From contig NZ_CP082922.1 of the NCBI RefSeq assembly GCF_019931675.1, forward strand, positions 1,503,001 through 1,567,000: DNA of 64,000 nucleotides. Direction: 5' to 3'. The DNA is from Nocardioides rotundus (GTDB taxonomy: Bacteria > Actinomycetota > Actinomycetes > Propionibacteriales > Nocardioidaceae). Below are positions 17,715 to 31,900 of the stretch, piece by piece. Made by a program: the position numbers and the translations under genes. The notes under the pieces were generated by a model. It had not been told where the DNA came from and searched no databases. It saw only the letters and a program-made list of their open reading frames with translations. Every line of letters begins with the position of its first letter. The first letter of the stretch is position 1.

Positions 17715-19031
17715 ATGACCCAGGAGCCCGTGACCGAGGTCGACGTCGTCGTCCTGGGAGTCGGCCCCGGTGGAGAGTACGCCGCCAACAAGCTCGCCTC
17801 CGCGGGTCTGGACGTCGTGGCCATCGACCGCGACCTGGTCGGCGGCGAGTGCCCGTTCTACGGGTGCACGCCCTCGAAGCTGATGATCACCGAGGCGAAC
17901 ACGCCCGAGCCGAGCTTCGCCGAGGCGGTACGGCGAATCCGCGACGCCAACCACGACTGGCACGACAACGGCCACACCGACCGCCTGGAGGCGGCGGGCG
18001 TGCGGATCGTCCGCGGTCACGGCCAGCTGGACGGCCCCGGCCGGGTGCGGGTCGGCGAGCAGGTCTTCGAGGCCCGGAGGACGGTGATCGTCAACACCGG
18101 GACCCGCCCGGCGGAGCTGCCGATCGAGGGGCTCGCGGAGACGCCGTACTGGACCAACCGTGAGGTCTTCAAGATCACCGAGCCGCCCGCCTCCCTCGTG
18201 GTCCTGGGCGCCGGCCCGATCGGCGCCGAGCTGGCCCAGGCCTTCGCCCGCTTCGGCACCGACGTGACGCTGATGGAGATCGGCCCGCGGATCCTGCTCC
18301 CGGAGGAGCCGGAGTCCAGCGAGCTGATGACCCGACTGCTGGAGGAGCAGGGGATCACCGTGCGCACCTGCCGGTTCGTGGGCAGCGTCAGCCACGACGA
18401 CGGCCGCTTCCAGCTGCACTTCGACTCCGAGGTCGTCGAGGCCGACGAGCTGCTGGTCGCCGCCGGGCGACGCAACAACCTCGACGACATCGGCCTGGAG
18501 ACCGTCGGGCTCGACCCGGCCGCGACCCGCCTGGAGATCGACGAGCGGGCGCGCGCCGGCGACCGGCTGCACGCGGTCGGCGACATCACCGGGCACGGCG
18601 CCTTCACCCACGTGTCGATCTACCAGGCCGAGATCATCGTCGCCGACCTGCTCGGCGAGCCCTGGCCGGACGCCGACTACCGCGCCGTCTCCCGGGTGAC
18701 GTTCACCCACCCCGAGGTCGCCTCGGTCGGCCTGACCGAGCAGCAGGCCCGGGACGCGGGCTACGCCGTGCGCACGTCGGTCTCCCACCTCGAGCGCTCC
18801 TCCCGTGGCTGGATCCAGCGTGCCGTCGGCCTGGTCAAGGTGGTCGAGGACGCCGAGCGGGGCGTGCTGGTCGGCGCCAGCGTCGTCGGCCCGGCCGCGG
18901 GGGAGATGATCGGCATGTTCACCCTGGCCATCGAGGCCGAGGTGCCGGTCGAGACCTTCGCCCGGATGCACTTCGCCTACCCGACCCTGCACCGGGCGGC
19001 CCAGGTCGCGCTGGAGCGACTGGCCCCCTAG
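17715..19031 (+). CDS. FAD/NAD(P)-dependent disulfide-oxidoreductase-like flavoprotein (LpdA-like)
   Basis: Predicted 438-residue flavoprotein related to dihydrolipoamide dehydrogenase and mercuric reductase. An FAD dinucleotide fold (VVVLGVGPGGEYAA) is followed by the CxxxxC redox pair in GGECPFYGCTPSK, then the NAD(P) fold (VVLGAGPIGAELAQ) and the AVGDITG flavin motif. The C-terminal interface motif, usually HPTxxE with a catalytic His-Glu pair, reads AYPTLHRA here, so ordinary lipoamide dehydrogenase chemistry is unlikely. ATG 17715 has GAGGAG eight bases upstream; GTG 17706 is an alternative. Confidence 0.87.
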   Translation: MTQEPVTEVDVVVLGVGPGGEYAANKLASAGLDVVAIDRDLVGGECPFYGCTPSKLMITEANTPEPSFAEAVRRIRDANHDWHDNGHTDRLEAAGVRIVRGHGQLDGPGRVRVGEQVFEARRTVIVNTGTRPAELPIEGLAETPYWTNREVFKITEPPASLVVLGAGPIGAELAQAFARFGTDVTLMEIGPRILLPEEPESSELMTRLLEEQGITVRTCRFVGSVSHDDGRFQLHFDSEVVEADELLVAAGRRNNLDDIGLETVGLDPAATRLEIDERARAGDRLHAVGDITGHGAFTHVSIYQAEIIVADLLGEPWPDADYRAVSRVTFTHPEVASVGLTEQQARDAGYAVRTSVSHLERSSRGWIQRAVGLVKVVEDAERGVLVGASVVGPAAGEMIGMFTLAIEAEVPVETFARMHFAYPTLHRAAQVALERLAP

Positions 19032-19034
19032 GCC

Positions 19035-19756
19035 TCAGAGTCTCAGCGCGCGCTCGGCCAGCGTCTCGTACGCCGGCCGGCAGGCCTCCGCGACCGCGGC
19101 GTCGTGGTCGTCGAGCTCCACCTCGCGTGGGCGGTAGGGCGCGAACCGCGTCGAGGCGAGCACCGCGTCGTACCAGTACGGCGCCCACACCCCGTCGGAC
19201 TCCCGCGGCCCGGCCGGCCACTCCAGCATCGCGTCGGTGAAGTCGATCCCGAGCCAGTCGCACAGCCAGAACAGGTAGCCGCCGGGGTCGCCGAGGAAGT
19301 CCGCGGCGTCGATCACCGGCACCCGGTCCTGGCCGTCGGCGCCGGTGAGCTCCTCCAGCAGCGTGACCTGCTGCCTGATGCCGATGTCGTCGGGCTCGCA
19401 GGACTCCCGCGACTTCACGTACGACGCCACCACCTCGCGCGGGTCCCGGATGAGCAGCACGTTGCGGAGCTCCCCCAGCCAGCCCCGGTCGGCGGACATG
19501 TCGAGGTGGTGGGTCATCTGCTTGGAGTACTGCACCGGCGCTCGGTCGTCGGCGAGCAGGTCGGCGACCACCCGGGCGGGGTCCTGCGGCTGCGCGGCCA
19601 GCACCTCCTCCCGGCCCGGATGGTCCAGCCCGGTCCGGGCGAGGTAGGCGGCGTAGAACGGCTCGTCCAGCACGACCGTGTCCGGCCGGTTCTCCCAGGA
19701 GCGCATCATCGCGGTCGAGATGTTGCGCGGCCCGGACCACATGGCCACCCGGATCG

Positions 19757-19760
<4 letters not shown>
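19035..19760 (-). CDS. Sulfotransferase-like P-loop protein
   Basis: Predicted 241-residue cytoplasmic protein. WSGPRNISTAMMRSW near the start is the phosphosulfate-binding-type loop of sulfotransferase-fold enzymes, and VLLIRDPREVVASY is the typical 3'-phosphate-binding segment. The substrate is unknown. Its ATG overlaps the aminotransferase stop (ATGA), so the two are co-translated; genomes often pair this kind of protein with a branched-chain aminotransferase-like enzyme. It converges with the flavoprotein gene, three bases apart. Confidence 0.78.
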
Positions 19761-22303
<2,543 letters not shown>

Positions 22304-22304
<1 letters not shown>

Positions 22305-23572
22305 TGGCACTCGTGATCAAGGGGGCCGCCGTGCTCGGCGGGGAGCCCCGTGACCTGTACGTCGACGACGAGGGGCTGCTGGTCGACGAGGCCCCCTCCG
22401 GCGCCGAGACCCTGGACGCCGACGGCCTGGTCGCGCTCCCCGGGCTGGTCGACCTGCACACCCACCTGCGCGAGCCCGGCCGGGAGGACGCCGAGACGGT
22501 GCTCACCGGGTCCCGGGCGGCCGCCGCGGGCGGCTTCGCCGCGGTGCTCGCGATGGCGAACACCAGCCCGGTCACCGACACCGCCGAGGCGGCCGAGCGG
22601 GTGCTGGACCTGGGCCGGGAGGCCGGGCTGGTGCACGTGCAGCCGGTCGGCGCGGTGACCCGCGGCCTGGCGGGCGAGGAGCTCGCCGAGCTCGGCCTGA
22701 TGGCGCGGTCGCGGGCCGCCGTACGCGTCTTCTCCGACGACGGTCGGTGTGTGCACGACCCGCGGGTCATGCGCCGGGCGCTGGAGTATGTCCGCGCCTT
22801 CGGCGGCGTGGTCTCCCAGCACGCGCAGGACCCGTCGCTGGCCGGCCCCACCGCCTGTTGCCACGAGGGCGAGCTCTCCGGCCGGCTCGGGCTGCCCGGG
22901 TGGCCGGGGATCGCCGAGGAGGTGATCGTCGCGCGGGACGTGATGCTGGCCCGGCACACCGGGTCGCGTGTCCACGTCGCGCACGTCTCCACCGCCGGCT
23001 CGGTCGAGGTGGTCCGCTGGGCCAAGGCGCAGGGGATCGACGTCACCGCCGAGGTCACGCCCCACCACCTGATGCTGACCACCGACCTGCTGGCCGGCTA
23101 CGACCCGACGTTCAAGGTGAACCCGCCGCTGCGGCCGGAGGAGGACGTGCTGGCGCTGCGGGCCGCGCTCGTCGACGGCACCATCGACGCGGTCGCCACC
23201 GACCACGCGCCGCACGCGCGGCACGACAAGGAGCACGCATTCGTCGACGCGGCGTTCGGGATGCTCGGGCTGGAGACCGCGCTGGCGGTCGTCCGCACCG
23301 CGTTGCCCGACCTCTCCTGGGCCGACGTCGCCCGCGTCATGTCGCAGAGCCCGGCCCGGATCGCCGGCCTGTCCGGCTTCGGGGGCACCCTGGCTGCGGG
23401 GGAGCCCGCGCACGTGACCCTCGTCGACCCCTCCGCCGTGACCACCGTGGACCGGGAGGCGTCGGTGTCGCTGTCGCGGAACAACCCCTGGCACGGGCGC
23501 TCGCTGACCTCCCGCGTGGTGCACACGGTCTTCGGCGGCCGGGTCACCGTCCGCGACGGGGCGCTCGCCTGA
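22304..23572 (+). CDS. pyrC: Dihydroorotase, class I
   Basis: Predicted 422-residue metal-dependent amidohydrolase closing carbamoyl-aspartate to dihydroorotate. Metal ligands are visible in DLHTHLREPG, SQHAQDP, VHVAHVST and VATDHAPHARHDKE; NPPLRPEED marks the substrate pocket. ATG 22304 overlaps the pyrB stop (TGATG). It ends the first pyr unit; a hairpin repeat and three unrelated genes separate it from carA. Confidence 0.96.
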
Positions 23573-23611
23573 CGGTCCCGCGGCCCGCCGCCGGGGTCTC
23601 GCAGACGCGCG

Positions 23612-23674
23612 GGCACAACTCGCCCCACGGCCGCGCGCCGAGCGGGGCCGAGGTCTGCGGAATGAGGTTGTGCC
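23612..23674. repeat. Intergenic hairpin repeat, copy 2
   Basis: The inverted repeat GGCACAAC (23612-23619) against GTTGTGCC (23667-23674) encloses a loop with CGCCGAGCGGGGC. Stem, loop and 3' flank match the element at 2586-2654, except that a G-C stem pair is changed on both arms so that pairing is kept. It fills most of the gap between pyrC and the flavoprotein gene. Confidence 0.6.
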
Positions 23675-23702
23675 AGTGCGTCTACGCCGCGAGGCTGAGG
23701 GC

Positions 23703-24326
23703 ATGGACTGGGTCGAGATCGCCGACGAGCAGGAGCTGCGCGACCTGGTGGGGGAGGTGATGCCGCGGGCGGCGAACAAGGAGCGGCCCGCGCTGACCGA
23801 GCACGACCGGGCGTGGCTGGCCGCGACGCCGTTCTGCGTGGTCGCGACGGCGGGAGCCGACGGCCGCTGCGACGCCTCGCCCAAGGGCGACCCGGCCGGC
23901 ACCCTGGTGCACGTGATCGACGAGAAGACGATCGCGATCGCCGAGCGCAAGGGCAACCGCCGGGTCGACGGCTACCGCAACGTGCTGCAGAACCCCCACG
24001 TCGGGCTGAACTTCCTCATCCCCGGGCGTGGTGACACGCTCCGGGTCAACGGGCGTGCCCGGCTGGTCCGCGAGGCGCCGTTCTTCGACGCGATGGCGGT
24101 CAAGGGCGTCCGGCCGGTGTTGGCGCTGGTCGTCGAGATCGAGACCGTGTTCTTCCACTGCGCGAAGGCGTTGCTGCGCTCACGGCTGTGGAACCCTGAG
24201 AGCTGGGACCCCGAGGGCGTCGTACCCCGCCGTGCCGTCCTCGCCGCCGAGCTGGAGCCCGGGACCGAGACGCTCGCGGAGCTGGACGCCTACTACGGGC
24301 CGACGTACGCCGAGAACCTCTACTGA
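23703..24326 (+). CDS. PPOX-class flavin-dependent oxidoreductase
   Basis: Predicted 207-residue split-barrel FMN (or F420) protein of the pyridoxamine-phosphate-oxidase-like group. TPFCVVATAGADGRCDASPKGDP is the usual first strand-loop, FLIPGRGDTLRVNGRARLV the later barrel block, and the C-terminus carries a WNPESW-type helix seen in the actinobacterial subgroup. Substrate unknown. ATG 23703 is chosen since upstream codons belong to the hairpin repeat. It stands alone between the two pyr units. Confidence 0.83.
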   Translation: MDWVEIADEQELRDLVGEVMPRAANKERPALTEHDRAWLAATPFCVVATAGADGRCDASPKGDPAGTLVHVIDEKTIAIAERKGNRRVDGYRNVLQNPHVGLNFLIPGRGDTLRVNGRARLVREAPFFDAMAVKGVRPVLALVVEIETVFFHCAKALLRSRLWNPESWDPEGVVPRRAVLAAELEPGTETLAELDAYYGPTYAENLY

Positions 24327-24340
24327 CCCGTCCCGTCGGG

Positions 24341-24499
24341 TTGTGAGAGGGGTGCTGCCAGATCCCGAGGGCGCGAGGGTGTGAGTTGTGGTGCGGGTGC
24401 TGCCACATCCCGGAGCGCCGACCCCCGGGGATCTGAGAGGTGGGGCACCACAACCCCCCGATGCTTGACCCCGGGATCTGGGAGGTGGGGCACCACAAC
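24341..24499. repeat. Block of four related intergenic repeats in two orientations
   Basis: Two forward units (about 24341-24366 and 24385-24411, sharing GGTGCTGCCANATCCC) are followed by two inverted units (24428-24454 and 24473-24499), 27 bases each and differing at one position, ending in GGCACCACAAC. GTTGTGGTGC in the second forward unit pairs perfectly with GCACCACAAC of either inverted unit. The 213-base gap between the flavoprotein and deaminase genes holds only this. Confidence 0.65.
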
Positions 24500-24539
24500 G
24501 CCGCAGCCGGCTGGCGGGCGCGTCCCTAGGATGAGGGAC

Positions 24540-25019
24540 ATGGCGATCAGCGACGACGACCTCCGCCACCTCAAGCGGGCTGTGGAGCTGGCCGAGCAGG
24601 CCCTCGAGGCGGGCGACGAGCCCTACGGGTCGGTGCTGGTCGGCCACGACGGGCAGGTGCTCTTCGAGGACCACAACCACGTGGTGCGGGGCGATGAGAC
24701 CCAGCACCCGGAGCTGGCGATCGCGCGCTGGGCGGCGCACCACCTCGACGAGTCCGCGCGCGCGACGGCCACGGTCTACACCTCCGGCGAGCACTGCCCC
24801 ATGTGCAGCGCGGCCCACGGATGGGTCGGCCTGGGACGCATCGTCTACGCCCACTCCGCCGAGCAGGCGCGCGCCTGGGCGGAGGAGTGCGGCGCCGAGC
24901 CCAGCCCGGTCGCCCCGCTGCCGATCACCACCGTCGTGCCCGACGCCCAGGTCGACGGCCCTGCGCCGCAGCTCGAGGAGCGGATGCGCGCCCTGCACGT
25001 CGCGCTGCACGACCGGTAG
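24540..25019 (+). CDS. Nucleoside/guanine deaminase-family protein
   Basis: Predicted 159-residue zinc deaminase of the CMP/dCMP and tRNA-adenosine deaminase-like superfamily. Zinc ligands and catalytic Glu are expected in QHPELAIAR (HPE where HAE is usual) and SGEHCPMCSAAHGW (CxxC). GDEPYGSVLVG near the start is typical of guanine deaminase-like members. TAGGAT (24527-24532) ends seven bases before ATG 24540, suggesting a leaderless start; ATG 24531 is an alternative. The substrate cannot be fixed. Confidence 0.82.
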   Translation: MAISDDDLRHLKRAVELAEQALEAGDEPYGSVLVGHDGQVLFEDHNHVVRGDETQHPELAIARWAAHHLDESARATATVYTSGEHCPMCSAAHGWVGLGRIVYAHSAEQARAWAEECGAEPSPVAPLPITTVVPDAQVDGPAPQLEERMRALHVALHDR

Positions 25020-25072
25020 AAACAACACCTACGGACGGTCCCAGCCGCCACATCCGTCACTACAATGGTCCC

Positions 25073-25327
25073 GTGATTGGATTTCTTGTTGCTGGACTCG
25101 TCATCGGCGCCCTCGCGCGCCTCATCAAGCCGGGCAAGCAGAACCTCAGCCTGCTTATGACCCTCGTCCTCGGCCTGGTCGGCTCGCTCATCGGCGGCCT
25201 GATCGCCCAGTTCTTCGGCACCGGGGACATCTGGGAGCTCAACGTGATCGGCTTCGTGCTCGCGGTCGTCGCCGCGGTGCTGCTGATCGGCGTCGCGGAG
25301 GGCGTCTCCTCCAAGAGCCGCTCCTGA
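25073..25327 (+). CDS. GlsB/YeaQ/YmgE-family small membrane protein
   Basis: Predicted 84-residue protein with three hydrophobic segments and the family pattern IGFLVAGLVIGALARLIKPG, then LVLGLVGSLIGGLIAQFFG. Members are called transglycosylase-associated or stress-response membrane proteins; function is unclear. TACAAT (25061-25066) ends six bases before GTG 25073, so the transcript is probably leaderless. A strong hairpin follows at 25350-25388. Confidence 0.85.
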   Translation: MIGFLVAGLVIGALARLIKPGKQNLSLLMTLVLGLVGSLIGGLIAQFFGTGDIWELNVIGFVLAVVAAVLLIGVAEGVSSKSRS

Positions 25328-25349
25328 CCCGGAGCCCTGAGGACCACCG

Positions 25350-25388
25350 GAGGCCGGGCCTGCCGACTCAGTCGGTGGGCCCGGCCTC
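25350..25388 (+). terminator. Strong GC hairpin, likely transcription terminator
   Basis: GAGGCCGGGCC (25350-25360) pairs perfectly with GGCCCGGCCTC (25378-25388), and CCGACT against AGTCGG continues the stem inside. It lies 22 bases after the small membrane gene and before the carA promoter. There is no clear T-tract, which is common for actinobacterial terminators. Confidence 0.65.
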
Positions 25389-25413
25389 GTCATGTGTTCC
25401 CGCCGGTCGCTGA

Positions 25414-25478
25414 TAGGCTCAGCACCGCTCGAACATCCTTTAACGATCCGTCCCGTGAGGCGGAGAAGGAGGTCCGGG
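25414..25478 (+). promoter_or_regulatory. PyrR-binding translational leader of carA-carB-pyrD operon
   Basis: TAGGCT (25414-25419) is the likely -10 box. From 25438 the sequence matches the pyrR leader at all but one or two positions: CTTTAACGAYCCGTCCCGTG, then AGGCGGAGAAGGAG. The PyrR loop GTCCCGTGAGGC is at 25450-25461 and the ribosome binding site GGAGG at 25468-25472, six bases before GTG 25479. The match to the pyrR leader means both units answer to the same regulator. Confidence 0.8.
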
Positions 25479-26702
25479 GTGCCTCAGCGCGCACTGCCCC
25501 GTCATGTCCCTGCGATGCTCGTCCTCGAGGACGGTCGCACCTTCCACGGCGACTCCTACGGAGCGACCGGCGAGACGTTCGGGGAGGCAGTGTTCTCCAC
25601 CGGCATGACCGGCTACCAGGAGACGCTCACCGACCCCAGCTACCACCGCCAGGTCGTCGTGATGACCGCCCCGCACGTCGGCAACACCGGCATCAACGAC
25701 GAGGACCCCGAGTCCCGCCGGATCTGGGTGTCGGGGTACGTCGTCCGCGACCCCGCCCGCGTCCCCTCCAACTGGCGCAGCGTCCGCAGCCTGGACGACG
25801 AGCTGCGCGACCAGGGCGTCGTCGGGATCTCCGGGATCGACACCCGCGCCCTGACCCGACACCTGCGCGAGCGGGGCGCGATGCGCGTGGGCATCTCCAC
25901 CGAGGAGACCGACCCCGCGGCGCTTCTGGCGCGGGTGAAGGAGCAGCCGCCGATGCAGGGCTCCGAGCTCGCCGGCGAGGTCACCACACACGAGGCGTAC
26001 GTCGTCCCCGCGGTCTCGACAGGCTCGACCACCGATAAGGCAGGCTCGACCACCGATAAGGCAGGCTCGACCACCGATAAGGCAGGCTCGACCACCGACG
26101 GGCCCGTGGCCCGGGTCGCGGCGCTGGACCTCGGGATCAAGGGGATGACGCCGGCGATGCTCGCCGAGCGCGGCGTCGAGGTGCACGTCCTGCCCTCGAC
26201 CGCCACGATCGAGGACGTCCTGGCCGTCGAGCCGGACGGCGTCTTCTTCTCCAACGGCCCCGGCGACCCCGAGGCCGCCGACGTCAGCACCCTGCAGGGC
26301 GTGCTGGAGCGCGGCATCCCGTTCTTCGGGATCTGCTTCGGCAACCAGCTCTTCGGCCGTGCGCTGGGCTTCGGCACCTACAAGCTCAAGTACGGCCACC
26401 GCGGCATCAACCAGCCGGTCATGGACCGCACCACCGGCAAGGTGGAGGTGACCGCGCACAACCACGGCTTCGCGGTGGACGCGCCCGTGGACCGCGCCAC
26501 GGAGACGCCGTACGGAACCGCGAGCGTCAGCCACGTCTGCCTCAACGACGACGTGGTCGAGGGGCTGGAGCTGCGCGACGCCGACGGTGCGCTGAAGTCG
26601 TTCAGCGTGCAGTACCACCCCGAGGCGGCCGCCGGCCCGCACGACGCGGCGTACCTCTTCGACCGTTTCCTGACGCTGATGAACGACCGGAAGGGGTCCT
26701 GA
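25479..26702 (+). CDS. carA: Carbamoyl phosphate synthase small (glutaminase) subunit
   Basis: Predicted 407-residue subunit that releases ammonia from glutamine for CarB. The small N-terminal domain (to about 175) has [11 protein letters not shown] and [15 protein letters not shown]; the class I amidotransferase domain (from about 209) has [13 protein letters not shown], the nucleophile Cys in [12 protein letters not shown] and the His-Glu pair in [10 protein letters not shown]. Between them residues 179-207 are an extra (GSTTDKA)n segment made of in-frame repeats. GTG 25479 fits the ribosome binding site spacing; ATG 25515 is an alternative. carB starts two bases after. Confidence 0.95.
   Translation: MPQRALPRHVPAMLVLEDGRTFHGDSYGATGETFGEAVFSTGMTGYQETLTDPSYHRQVVVMTAPHVGNTGINDEDPESRRIWVSGYVVRDPARVPSNWRSVRSLDDELRDQGVVGISGIDTRALTRHLRERGAMRVGISTEETDPAALLARVKEQPPMQGSELAGEVTTHEAYVVPAVSTGSTTDKAGSTTDKAGSTTDKAGSTTDGPVARVAALDLGIKGMTPAMLAERGVEVHVLPSTATIEDVLAVEPDGVFFSNGPGDPEAADVSTLQGVLERGIPFFGICFGNQLFGRALGFGTYKLKYGHRGINQPVMDRTTGKVEVTAHNHGFAVDAPVDRATETPYGTASVSHVCLNDDVVEGLELRDADGALKSFSVQYHPEAAAGPHDAAYLFDRFLTLMNDRKGS
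26013..26102 (+). repeat. In-frame 21-bp tandem repeats inside carA
   Basis: Three exact units of 21 bases start at 26022, 26043 and 26064, plus a partial fourth at 26085. Each carries GGCTCGACCACCGATAAGGC and encodes GSTTDKA. The block is preceded by GTCTCGACA, matching the start of the intergenic array unit at 15530. It lies in the linker between the two CarA domains. Confidence 0.9.
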
Positions 26703-26703
26703 G

Positions 26704-30011
<3,308 letters not shown>

Positions 30012-30015
<4 letters not shown>

Positions 30016-31064
30016 CGGCGTACGACGTCGCCTTCGACCGGCTGCTCACCCGGATCGACCCCGAGCGGGCCCACCACCTCGGCTTCGCCGGGCTGCGGGC
30101 CGGTGCTCCCGCGACCGCGCGGGTGTGGGGTCGCCGGGCTCCGGCCGCTCCGGTGCGGACGATGGGGATCACCTTCCCCAACGCGCTCGGGCTGGCCGCC
30201 GGGTTCGACAAGAACGCCGTGGGCGTCGACGCGCTCGCGTCCCTCGGCTTCGGGCACGTCGAGATCGGCACCGTGACCGGGCAGCCCCAGCCGGGCAACC
30301 CGCAGCCGCGGCTGTTCCGGCTCACCGCCGACCGGGCGGTGGTCAACCGGATGGGCTTCAACAACGACGGCGCCGAGGCGGTGGCGCACCGGCTGGCGGG
30401 CCGGGAACGCCGGCGCGCCGGCCGGGAGAGCGGGCCGGTGCTCGGCGTCAACATCGGCAAGACCAAGGTGGTCCCCGAGGACGACCAGGTGGCGGTCGAG
30501 GCGGACTATCGGCGCAGCGCCGGCCTGCTCGCGCCGTACGCCGACTATCTGGTGGTCAACGTCTCCTCGCCCAACACCCCCGGGTTGCGCAGCCTGCAGT
30601 CGGTGGAGCGCCTCCAGCCGCTGCTGCGCGCGGTCCGGACCCGGGCCGACCAGGTCGTCAGCGGCCGCCGGGTTCCGCTGCTGGTCAAGATCGCCCCCGA
30701 CCTCGCCGACGAGGACGTGCTGGCCGTCGCCGACTTGGCGCTGGCCGAGGAGCTGGACGGGGTGATCGCCACCAACACCACGATCTCCCGCGACGAGCTG
30801 GCCTCCGACCCGGCCGAGGTCGAGCGGATCGGCGCGGGCGGGCTCTCCGGGGCGCCGCTGCGCGCCCGGGCCACCGAGGTGCTGAGGCTCCTGCGCACCC
30901 GGCTCCCCGCCGACCTCTGCGTCATCGGGGTGGGCGGGATCGGCGACGCCCAGGACGCGCGGGACCGGCTGGCCGCCGGCGCGACGCTGGTCCAGGCCTA
31001 CAGCGGGTTCGTGTACGGCGGGCCCGCCTGGCCCAGCCGGGTGCTGCGGGGCCTGGCCGCGTGA
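30012..31064 (+). CDS. pyrD: Dihydroorotate dehydrogenase, class 2 (quinone-dependent)
   Basis: Predicted 350-residue FMN enzyme oxidising dihydroorotate with membrane quinones. [15 protein letters not shown] and [17 protein letters not shown] are class 2 signatures, and the catalytic Ser is present in [12 protein letters not shown]. The N-terminal helical part ([21 protein letters not shown]) is the membrane-associated quinone tunnel of class 2 enzymes. GTG overlaps carB and GTGA overlaps the next gene. By motif this is the functional PyrD of the operon. Confidence 0.96.
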
Positions 31065-31900
31065 GCACCCCCTCCACGGCGCCCACCGGGCCGGTGCACG
31101 TCACCGGCACGGTGCTGACCACGCGCGCCGTGGGGGCCTACACCCACCTCACCCTGGTCGCGCCCGGCATCGCCGAGCGGATGCGGCCGGGGACCTTCGT
31201 CGCCGTGTCGGTCGAGGGGCAGCTGCTGGCCCGCCGGGCGTTCTGGATCCACCGGGTCCGGCACGCCGGCGGGCACGGGATGACCCTGGAGATCGTGGTC
31301 GAGCAGGTCGGCGCGGGCTCGCGCTGGCTGGCCGCCCAGCCGGTCGGCGCGAAGCTGGCGGTGACCGGTCCGCTGGGCCGGCCGTTCGCGTTGCCCAAGC
31401 GCGACGCGGACCCGGTCTCGTGCGTCCTGGTCGGCGACGGGCACGGCGCGGCGCCGATGTTCCTGCTCGGCGAGAGGCTGCGCGAGCGCGGTGCCGTGGT
31501 GACCATGCTCGTCGCGGGCGCCGACGAGGCGCACCTGCTCTCGGCGTTGGAGGCGCGACGGTCCGCCCGCTCGGTGACGGTGGTGACCGAGGACGGGTCG
31601 GTCGGCAGCCGGGGCCGGGTCGCCGACCACATCGGAGAGGTGCTGCGCCGCGCCGCCGCTGACGTGGTCTACGCCGCCGGCCGCCCCTCGGTCCTGCGCG
31701 ACGTCGCGGAGGCGGCCGAGACGCACGGCGCCTGGTCCCAGGTCGCGCCGGAGCTGCCCCTGACCTGTGCGACCGGCCTGTGCCAGGGCTGCCCGCTCCC
31801 GGTGGTGGGGGAGGACGGCGTCGCCCGCACGGTGCGCTCCTGCTACGAGGGGCCGGTGGTGCGCGGGGACCGGATCCGCTGGACGGAGCTCGCGCCATGA
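31061..31900 (+). CDS. pyrK: PyrK-like FAD/2Fe-2S electron-transfer subunit
   Basis: Predicted 279-residue ferredoxin-reductase-fold protein. The FAD-binding barrel has LARRAFWIHRV (usual form RRPxSI), the nucleotide-binding domain has VLVGDGHGAAPM (usual GGGxGxxP), and the C-terminal 2Fe-2S cluster site CATGLCQGC plus a later Cys in RSCYEG matches PyrK spacing. PyrK normally passes electrons from a class 1B PyrD to NAD. Here it sits between a class 2 pyrD, which does not need it, and a class 1B-like pyrD gene that lacks its catalytic Cys. Confidence 0.82.
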   Translation: MSTPSTAPTGPVHVTGTVLTTRAVGAYTHLTLVAPGIAERMRPGTFVAVSVEGQLLARRAFWIHRVRHAGGHGMTLEIVVEQVGAGSRWLAAQPVGAKLAVTGPLGRPFALPKRDADPVSCVLVGDGHGAAPMFLLGERLRERGAVVTMLVAGADEAHLLSALEARRSARSVTVVTEDGSVGSRGRVADHIGEVLRRAAADVVYAAGRPSVLRDVAEAAETHGAWSQVAPELPLTCATGLCQGCPLPVVGEDGVARTVRSCYEGPVVRGDRIRWTELAP

